A stretch of 64,000 bases of DNA, taken from the NCBI GenBank assembly GCA_900538575.1, contig UPZA01000002.1, forward strand, positions 196,817 to 260,816, written 5' to 3'. A model generated the notes under the pieces. It did no database searches. It saw only the letters and a program-made list of their open reading frames with translations, and had not been told where the DNA came from. This document shows positions 58,617-64,000 of this stretch, one piece after another. How positions within the stretch are numbered: position 1 is the stretch's first letter; each line of letters begins with the position of its first letter. Source of the DNA: an uncultured Ruminococcus sp. (GTDB lineage: Bacteria; Bacillota; Clostridia; Oscillospirales; Ruminococcaceae). The position numbers were made by a program, and so were the translations under genes.

Positions 58617-59855
58617 TATAAACTCCCGCCTTACTGCTGAAGCAAGATAAAGAGATCCGCATATTAAAACCGCAGCGTTTCTTTCTTCTGCAACGCCGAC
58701 CGCCCTTTCAATCGCATTCTTATAATCCATTGCTTCACACGGGCATGTAAAATAATCTTTAAGCTCTGCCGACGGTATGTTATTATCAATATAGCCGTCA
58801 GCGCATATTGCGGCATCAAGAATACCGGACAGCCGCTCTGCCGCATATTTTACGTCTTTACCTCTAACCATTCCCACAATACCAATAACCTTGCAGTCCA
58901 GCTCATTTAATATTTCTATAAGAGAATCAATACCAGACATATTATGTCCGCCGTCGGCAATGACAGGCGGATTTTTGCTTATCAGTTCTATTCTGAGCTT
59001 AACCTTAGCTTTTTTGATTCCGTCCCTTATATTTTTATCTGAAAGCTCAAAGACGCCCTTCCTTAACAATTCGGCGGCTTCAATTGCAGTTAAGGCATTA
59101 TTAATTTGGTGCTTTCCGCACATTCTGATCTGAAATTCTTTTCCCTTATATATAAATCTGCTGCCTAAAATATTTGAATCTAAACAAATGCAGTCAGCAG
59201 TATCCGGTATAATCAGCAAACTATGGCTTTTCTCGACTTTTAATTTTACAATTTCCAATGCTTCAGACGTATTGTCAGACGCTAAAATAACGGGGCAGCC
59301 CTTTTTTATTATACCTGCTTTCTGTATAGCTATTTCCCCTATAGTGTTTCCCAGAATCTGAGTGTGATCCAAGGAAACGGAGGTTATTACAGACAATAAA
59401 GGATCGTCGATTATATTTGTAGCGTCAAGCAATCCGCCTATTCCCGCTTCAAGAAATACAATATCGCATTTTTCCTCTAAAAAATAAATCAGCGCAATAG
59501 CAAATGTTATTTCAAATTGTGAATAGCATTCTCCTGATACTGCTTCTTTCACCCTGACGCATATCTCTCCAAGTCTTTCGTCAGATATATTTTCTCCATT
59601 TATTCTGATTCTGTCATTATATTTTTCAATATAAGGAGATGTAAACTGGCCCGTTTTATACCCTGCCTGAATAAAAATATCCGACAGATATTCAAGTGTC
59701 GATCCCTTACCGTTAGTACCTGCTATATGAACAAATTTAAGCATTTTATGAGGATTTCCAAGTCTTTTTAGCAAATCAGAGATTCTTGACAAATCATTAA
59801 CCCTTTTTCCCGAATGGCTAAAGCCTTGAACATAGCTTACAGCGTTGAATGACAT
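58593..59855 (-). CDS. folC: Bifunctional folylpolyglutamate/dihydrofolate synthase
   Basis: Adds glutamate to dihydropteroate and to folates, keeping them in the cell. Mur-ligase fold, 420 residues: ATP loop FVHIAGTNGKGSTLEYLSDI near 41, TSPYIEKYNDRIRING near 71, EAGIGGLLDATN near 139 and SVSLDHTQILGNTIGEIA near 162. The longer frame adds 22 unsupported residues; the ATG at 59855 follows GGGAG at 7 nt. Its 3' end overlaps the AgrC-like gene by 24 bp on the opposite strand, with no terminator between. A divergent biotin operon shares its upstream region. Confidence 0.94.
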   Translation of the reverse strand: MSFNAVSYVQGFSHSGKRVNDLSRISDLLKRLGNPHKMLKFVHIAGTNGKGSTLEYLSDIFIQAGYKTGQFTSPYIEKYNDRIRINGENISDERLGEICVRVKEAVSGECYSQFEITFAIALIYFLEEKCDIVFLEAGIGGLLDATNIIDDPLLSVITSVSLDHTQILGNTIGEIAIQKAGIIKKGCPVILASDNTSEALEIVKLKVEKSHSLLIIPDTADCICLDSNILGSRFIYKGKEFQIRMCGKHQINNALTAIEAAELLRKGVFELSDKNIRDGIKKAKVKLRIELISKNPPVIADGGHNMSGIDSLIEILNELDCKVIGIVGMVRGKDVKYAAERLSGILDAAICADGYIDNNIPSAELKDYFTCPCEAMDYKNAIERAVGVAEERNAAVLICGSLYLASAVRREFISFDKGRL

Positions 59856-59883
59856 AATAATTCTCCCAAATAGTTTTTTGTTT

Positions 59884-59912
59884 ATTATAGCACTCAAGGC
59901 ACAATTTGTCCA
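59884..59912 (-). promoter_or_regulatory. Sigma-A promoter of folC
   Basis: Minus strand TGGACA, 17 bp, TATAAT, about 30 bp before the folC ATG. It abuts the BirA-type operator. Confidence 0.75.
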
Positions 59913-59913
59913 G

Positions 59914-59947
59914 ATTGTCACCCATATATTAAATCAAGGTTGACAAT
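59914..59947 (+). promoter_or_regulatory. BirA-type biotin operator
   Basis: ATTGTCACCC, 14 bp, GGTTGACAAT: inverted repeat matching 9 of 10 positions between arms. It agrees with the known bacterial BirA operator TTGTAAACC-N14/15-GGTTTACAA in half-site ends, spacing and symmetry. The right arm overlaps the -35 box of the bioY promoter, so biotin-loaded BirA would block the operon. birA itself is not in this window. Confidence 0.8.
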
Positions 59948-59968
59948 ACAGCTGGCCTGTGATATAAT
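59940..59968 (+). promoter_or_regulatory. Sigma-A promoter of the bio operon
   Basis: TTGACA, 17 bp, TATAAT, perfect consensus; the -35 box lies inside the right arm of the BirA-type operator. Confidence 0.9.
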
Positions 59969-59996
59969 CAATAAAAAAGTAAAACGGAGGTTTTTC

Positions 59997-60575
59997 ATGG
60001 AAACAATCAAGGAAAAAAAAACAATTAAAACAACAGATATGGTCTTATGCGCAATGTTTGCCTCGCTTATTGCTGTAGGAGCGTTTATACGAATACCTAT
60101 ACCATACGTACCGTTTACTTTGCAGCTATTCTTTACAACACTTGCCGGACTGCTTCTGGGACCAAAGCTTGGAGCTGCCAGTTCTCTTGTTTATATGATT
60201 ACAGGTCTTATAGGAATACCTATTTTTACTGAAGGCGGAGGTCCCGGATATATTTTTAAGCCCAGCTTCGGATATATAATAGGCTTTGTAATTGGCTCGT
60301 TTGTAACCGGAATGATTGCGTCAAAGGCTGCAAGACCGTCGTTTAAAAGGCTTTTAACAGCTTCCTTAGCAGGACTTGTTATAGTATATGCAATAGGAAT
60401 GATTTACTGCTTTCTCATTACCAATTTTTATCTTGGAACTGATATGAATGTAAAAACAGTGTTTTTATACTGCTTTCTATTTATCATTCCCGGCGATCTC
60501 GCCTTAACATTTTTGGCGTCATTTTTATCACAAAGACTAATACCCATTCTTAACAGAGAAAGAGAGAAAAAATGA
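59997..60575 (+). CDS. bioY: Biotin transporter BioY (ECF S component)
   Basis: High-affinity biotin-binding membrane protein of 192 residues with six segments. Family features: TDMVLCAMFASLIAVGAFIR near 12, PFTLQLFFTTLAGLLLGPKL near 39 and GGPGYIFKPSFGYIIGFVIG near 80. It works alone or with a shared EcfAAT module. The ATG at 59997 follows CGGAGG at 6 nt; the longer frame reaches into the promoter. It overlaps bioB by four bases (ATGA) and heads a BirA-controlled operon, so uptake and synthesis are co-regulated. Confidence 0.96.
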   Translation: METIKEKKTIKTTDMVLCAMFASLIAVGAFIRIPIPYVPFTLQLFFTTLAGLLLGPKLGAASSLVYMITGLIGIPIFTEGGGPGYIFKPSFGYIIGFVIGSFVTGMIASKAARPSFKRLLTASLAGLVIVYAIGMIYCFLITNFYLGTDMNVKTVFLYCFLFIIPGDLALTFLASFLSQRLIPILNREREKK

Positions 60576-61543
60576 GCAATATTAATAATTTAAAGGAAAA
60601 GGTTTTATCAGGAATAAATATTTCCAAACAGGAAGCTATGACCTTGTGGAACAGCGATTATAATGAGCTTTGCAGCAGCGCTGATGAAATCAGACGACAT
60701 TTCTGTGAAAACCGATTTGACATATGCACAATAATCAATGGAAAAAGCGGAAAATGTACTGAAAATTGCAAATTCTGCGCTCAATCCTCATTTTATCATA
60801 CTCACGCAGACGAATATCCTCTGCTTGATACCGAAAGCATAGTAAATGAAGCCGTAAGCAACTCAGAGCAGGGAATTCTACGATTTTCAATTGTCACCTC
60901 AGGAAAAAGGCTCTCGGATTCAGAAGTTAATAAAATGTGTGAAACTATAAGAGAAATACATAAAAAAACAAATATTTCCGTCTGTGTTTCATTCGGATTG
61001 CTTAATGAAGAACAATATAAAAAATTAAAAAATGCAGGAGTATCGAGAGTTCATAATAATCTTGAAACTTCAGAAAATTATTTTAAAAACGTCTGTACTT
61101 CTCATACGTTTGAGGATAAGATACATGCTGTCAAAGCGGCACAAAATGCCGGACTAAGCGTATGCAGCGGAGGAATAATGGGACTTGGTGAAACTGACGA
61201 GGACAGAACTGATATGGCTTTTACATTGCGTGAGCTTGGTATCAAGTCTGTTCCTATCAATATGCTAAATCCTATTCCCGGTACGCCGTTTGAAAATAAT
61301 CAAAAATTGACCGAAAAGGATATGTGCCGTATCTGTGCAGTTTACCGTTTTATACTTCCGGACGCGTCAATACGTCTTGCAGGAGGAAGAGGTCTTATGG
61401 AAAGTAAAGGAAAAGAATGCTTTAAATCCGGAGCAAACTCAGCCATTTCAGGAAATATGCTGACTACATCGGGAATAACAATTAAAACTGATATGAAGCT
61501 TCTGAAGGAACTGAATTATAGGACGGCGCTTTGCAATGAGTAA
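60572..61543 (+). CDS. bioB: Biotin synthase
   Basis: Radical SAM enzyme that inserts sulfur into dethiobiotin. The 323-residue protein has the cluster motif GKCTENCKFCAQSS near 62 (Cys-x3-Cys-x2-Cys). It also has VCVSFGLLNEEQYKKLKNAG near 140, the second-cluster residues in YFKNVCTSHTFEDKI, and GGIMGLGETDEDRTDMAFTL near 203. The C-terminal Arg of the second cluster site is in DASIRLAGGRG. Start overlaps bioY; the end overlaps bioD by 8 bp, so the operon is tightly coupled. Confidence 0.96.
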   Translation: MSNINNLKEKVLSGINISKQEAMTLWNSDYNELCSSADEIRRHFCENRFDICTIINGKSGKCTENCKFCAQSSFYHTHADEYPLLDTESIVNEAVSNSEQGILRFSIVTSGKRLSDSEVNKMCETIREIHKKTNISVCVSFGLLNEEQYKKLKNAGVSRVHNNLETSENYFKNVCTSHTFEDKIHAVKAAQNAGLSVCSGGIMGLGETDEDRTDMAFTLRELGIKSVPINMLNPIPGTPFENNQKLTEKDMCRICAVYRFILPDASIRLAGGRGLMESKGKECFKSGANSAISGNMLTTSGITIKTDMKLLKELNYRTALCNE

Positions 61544-62210
61544 AGGAATATTTGTAACAGCTACAGGAACGGACATTGGCAAAACCTATGTTACCGCTCT
61601 TATTATCAAAAAGCTTAGGGAATACGGGATAAACGCAGGTTACTACAAAGCGGCGCTGAGCGGGGCGGAAACTATTAAAGAAAGCGACGCAGGCTATGTA
61701 AACCAAACAGCCAAAATAAACCAGAACCAAGAATCTCTTATATCTTATTTATATAAGTCTCCCCTTTCTCCCCACCTTGCTTCACAAATTGAAGGAAATC
61801 CTGTGGATTTAAATAAAATAAAGGACGACTTTAAGTCTGTTTGTCATAAATATGATTATGTTACAGTCGAAGGAAGCGGAGGTATTATATGTCCTATACG
61901 ATGGGATAACAGCGAGCATATTTTACTAGAAGATATAATAAAGACCTTAGAGCTGAACACAATCATTATTGCCGACAGCGGTCTGGGAACAATTAATGCC
62001 ACTGTTCTGACAACAGAATACCTTAAATCTAAAAATATAGGAATTAAGGGAATTATTTTAAATCATTATACAGGAAATCATATGCAAAAAAACAATATGG
62101 ACATGATTCAGGAACTAACGGGCGTTCCGGTTATTGAATGCGTAGCTCCGAACGATAAAAATATAAATATAAGCAAAAATGCTCTTGAAACGATTTATGA
62201 ACAAATATAA
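61536..62210 (+). CDS. bioD: Dethiobiotin synthetase
   Basis: ATP-dependent carboxylase of 224 residues that closes the ureido ring of 7,8-diaminopelargonate. It has the P-loop GIFVTATGTDIGKTYVTALI at the start, KAALSGAETIKESDAGYV near 39, and the second nucleotide motif VEGSGGIICPI near 110. The Mg-binding Asp and Glu are at expected positions. The ATG overlaps the bioB end. The segment AALSGA replaces the more usual KPVQTG-type sequence, a small deviation at the substrate-binding loop. Confidence 0.94.
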   Translation: MSKGIFVTATGTDIGKTYVTALIIKKLREYGINAGYYKAALSGAETIKESDAGYVNQTAKINQNQESLISYLYKSPLSPHLASQIEGNPVDLNKIKDDFKSVCHKYDYVTVEGSGGIICPIRWDNSEHILLEDIIKTLELNTIIIADSGLGTINATVLTTEYLKSKNIGIKGIILNHYTGNHMQKNNMDMIQELTGVPVIECVAPNDKNINISKNALETIYEQI

Positions 62211-62261
62211 TTACTAAAAACATGCCGCTTTATTTTATATAGCGGCAGAACGGAGATTAAT

Positions 62262-63602
62262 ATGACTCTTGAAGAAAAAGACTTGAAATATATCTGGCAC
62301 CCCTGCTCACAGATGAAGGATTATGAAGAGCTTCCGCCGATTGTTATAGATCACGGAAAAGGCGTTTATCTTTACGACAAAAGCGGAAAGAAATATATAG
62401 ATATTGTAAGCTCATGGTGGTGTAATCTTTTAGGGCACTGTAATCCTGATATAAATCAAGGAATTAAGGAACAGCTTGATAAACTCGAACATGTAATTTT
62501 TGCAAATTTTACACATGAGGGAGCAATCAGCTTATGCGAGCAGCTATCAGATGTAATTCCACCAGGATTAAGTAAATTCAACTTTTCTGACAACGGCTCG
62601 GCCGCTGTTGAATGCTCTTTAAAAATGGCATTCCAATATCAGTATCAGACCGGTCATCCGGAAAAAACGCGATTTATGTGTCTTTCAGACGGCTATCACG
62701 GTGAAACCATCGGCGCTCTTTCAGTGGGAACGCTTGATTTATACGCAAAAATATATCAGCCTATGCTTTTGAATACTATTCGAATTCAAGCACCTGATTG
62801 TTACCGTTGTCCTTTTGAAAAATCTCGTAATAACTGCAAATGTGAATGCTTTAAATATGCTGAAGACGCATTTGAACAATATGCTGATGAAACATGCGCA
62901 ATGATAGTTGAACCGCTTTTACAGGGAAGCGCGGGAATGAAGATATATCCGCCTTTATATCTTAAAAAGCTGCGCGCGCTATGCGATAAATACAATGTTC
63001 TTTTGATAGCCGATGAAATTGCAACCGGTTTCGGCAGGACGGGAAAAATGTTCGCCTTTGAACATGCGGGAGTATCTCCGGATATAATGTGCATATCAAA
63101 GGGACTGACTGGCGGATATATGCCAATGGCAATTACAATTACAACAGATAACATTTATAACGCATTTTATGATGATTACAGCTCTGGCAAGGCATTTATG
63201 CACAGTCATACCTACAGTGGCAATCCTTTAGGCTGTGCCGCTGCGCTTTCTGTATTGAAAATTTTCCGTGAACAACCGATACTTAAAAATGCTTCAAAAA
63301 CTGCACGATACTTAAACAGCAGACTTAATGAGAAGCTTGGAAATCACAAAAACATCGGTGAAATACGTTCAATCGGGCTTATTAATGCAATAGAATTGGT
63401 TACTGACAAAAAATATAAAACTCCTTTTGACAGCTCGCTCAGAATTGGTTATCAGATTTATAAGGAAGCATTAAAGCTGGGGCTTATTCTACGTCCCTTA
63501 GGCAATGTTCTATACTTTAATCCACCTCTGAACATAAGTAAAGACGAAATTGACCGTTCAATAGAAATATGTCTACAGTCTATTAATATTATACTGAATT
63601 AA
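62262..63602 (+). CDS. bioA: Adenosylmethionine-8-amino-7-oxononanoate aminotransferase
   Basis: PLP enzyme of 446 residues that converts KAPA to 7,8-diaminopelargonate using S-adenosylmethionine as amino donor. Features: IWHPCSQMKDYEELPPIV at the start, DIVSSWWCNLLGHCNPDINQ near 47, NFSDNGSAAVECSLKMAFQY near 107, SDGYHGETIGALSVG near 142 and the PLP Lys in DIMCISKGLTGGYMPMAI near 273. A Cys-rich patch (CYRCPFEKSRNNCKCECFKY near 181) is noticeable. It begins 51 bp after bioD with CGGAG and is the last gene of the operon; bioF or bioW, which supply KAPA or its precursor, are not in this operon. Confidence 0.95.
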   Translation: MTLEEKDLKYIWHPCSQMKDYEELPPIVIDHGKGVYLYDKSGKKYIDIVSSWWCNLLGHCNPDINQGIKEQLDKLEHVIFANFTHEGAISLCEQLSDVIPPGLSKFNFSDNGSAAVECSLKMAFQYQYQTGHPEKTRFMCLSDGYHGETIGALSVGTLDLYAKIYQPMLLNTIRIQAPDCYRCPFEKSRNNCKCECFKYAEDAFEQYADETCAMIVEPLLQGSAGMKIYPPLYLKKLRALCDKYNVLLIADEIATGFGRTGKMFAFEHAGVSPDIMCISKGLTGGYMPMAITITTDNIYNAFYDDYSSGKAFMHSHTYSGNPLGCAAALSVLKIFREQPILKNASKTARYLNSRLNEKLGNHKNIGEIRSIGLINAIELVTDKKYKTPFDSSLRIGYQIYKEALKLGLILRPLGNVLYFNPPLNISKDEIDRSIEICLQSINIILN

Positions 63603-63616
63603 TCTCAATAGAATTT

Positions 63617-63733
63617 AAAAAGTCCCTGTAATTACTTACAGGGACTTAACAAGAGAAACTGGAAGAAGAGTGAGATAAATAATTCAGTTCTCTTGTCGTC
63701 AAATTTATAATGTCTGCTATTTGTGAGAGCAGA
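63617..63733. other. Run of three hairpins after bioA
   Basis: Three successive inverted repeats: AAGTCCCTGTAA with TTACAGGGACTT (63620-63647), ACAAGAGAAACTG with CAGTTCTCTTGT (63649-63696, one bulge) and TCTGCT with AGCAGA (63713-63733). The first is a terminator; on the minus strand it is followed by TTTAAATT. The rest of the gap to 63947 is AT-rich and shows no gene. Confidence 0.5.
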
Positions 63734-63947
63734 TCTACTAATATGCGATTCAAGTAAAATGTAAATTATATATATAGATATACAAAAACATTAATCGACA
63801 AAATTTATATTGCCTTATTTCTATGCTTTTATTATACAACTTTTATATTGATTTTTCAATATAAAACATCATTTTTAATTGTAAACTTTTTGTGAACAAC
63901 CTGCCAATCCCTGTTAATGTAATCAAGCGATTTCTATTTATAGTCTT

Positions 63948-64000
63948 TTATTCGGCTTTTGACTCTTCCATAATAATTCTTGCAATTTCAATCGCGTCAT
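63948..64000 (-). CDS. C-terminal end of a minus-strand gene (cut by window edge)
   Basis: An open minus-strand frame enters from the right edge and ends in TAA at 63948, encoding DAIEIARIIMEESKAE. The residue mix is protein-like (amphipathic helix), and the orientation fits convergence with bioA. Too short to identify. Confidence 0.4.
   Translation of the reverse strand, partial: DAIEIARIIMEESKAE

Noticed and set aside
1..64000. tRNA genes, rRNA genes, CRISPR arrays, prophage or intact transposons
   Set aside because: I scanned for cloverleaf-like and CCA ends, regularly spaced repeats, transposase-like frames and terminal inverted repeats and found none I could support; a covariance and repeat search would settle it.

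Overview
The window looks like a piece of a Gram-positive, low-to-moderate G+C clostridial chromosome, most likely a fibre-degrading Ruminococcus-type member of the Oscillospiraceae. The reasons are: a spoIIR sporulation gene; sigma-A promoters with near-consensus hexamers 17 bp apart; a CIRCE/HrcA site before groESL; oxygen-sensitive ThiH in the thiazole pathway; a secreted GH9 cellulase ending in a type I dockerin, which implies a cellulosome; and xylose genes plus a GH43 enzyme. I saw no tRNA, rRNA, CRISPR array, intact insertion sequence or prophage. Most of the window is ordinary core chromosome; a few islands are not.

Layout, left to right. 1-6.8 kb: topA (cut by the edge), dprA, a TrmH-type RNA methylase, the infC-rpmI-rplT operon with an attenuated leader and an AUU start on infC, spoIIR, a DUF3048 lipoprotein and a BspA-like leucine-rich repeat surface protein. 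6.9-10.6 kb: thiazole operon thiS-thiF-thiG-thiH-tenI behind a consensus promoter and a strong terminator-like hairpin but no recognisable TPP aptamer. 10.7-16.6 kb: an ABC-F ATPase, an AraC/GyrI regulator, a probable vitamin B6 uptake and kinase pair, rsmI and a TrmN6-like methylase. 16.7-21.7 kb: a response regulator, histidine kinase, HtrA protease and GH43 glycosidase in one direction with short gaps. 22-27.7 kb: groESL, an MFS carrier, a PIN/NYN-like protein with a duplicated C-terminal module, a TVP38 membrane protein and an unknown membrane protein. 27.8-31.5 kb: xylA and xylB, separated by an AT-rich orphan membrane gene. 31.6-35.6 kb: aroB-aroA-aroC and DUF4364. 35.6-39.6 kb: secreted or lipid-anchored proteins. 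39.9-44.1 kb: asnB, an HD hydrolase, a pyrB with a PyrI-like zinc tail and a corrinoid adenosyltransferase. 46-48.1 kb: ktrB-ktrA. 48.2-52.1 kb: dgt-dnaG-rpoD.

52.1-59.9 kb is the most interesting part. A 935-bp AT-rich stretch holds decayed-looking small ORFs and repeats. It is followed by a DUF1292 gene, a probable 6S RNA and the dockerin cellulase. Next comes an agr-like signalling locus: a 46-residue AgrD-type cyclic peptide precursor with its own promoter and terminator, divergent from a LytTR regulator and an AgrC-like membrane sensor. In both signalling proteins the phosphotransfer residues appear to be missing, and no agrB processing gene is nearby. I read this as a candidate phosphorylation-independent peptide signalling system beside a cellulosomal enzyme.

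59.9-63.6 kb is a biotin operon, bioY-bioB-bioD-bioA, with a BirA-type operator over its promoter and no bioF or bioW inside it. The window ends in a structured intergenic stretch and the tail of a minus-strand gene. Many start codons were moved from the longest open frame to the codon with a proper Shine-Dalgarno; each case is noted.
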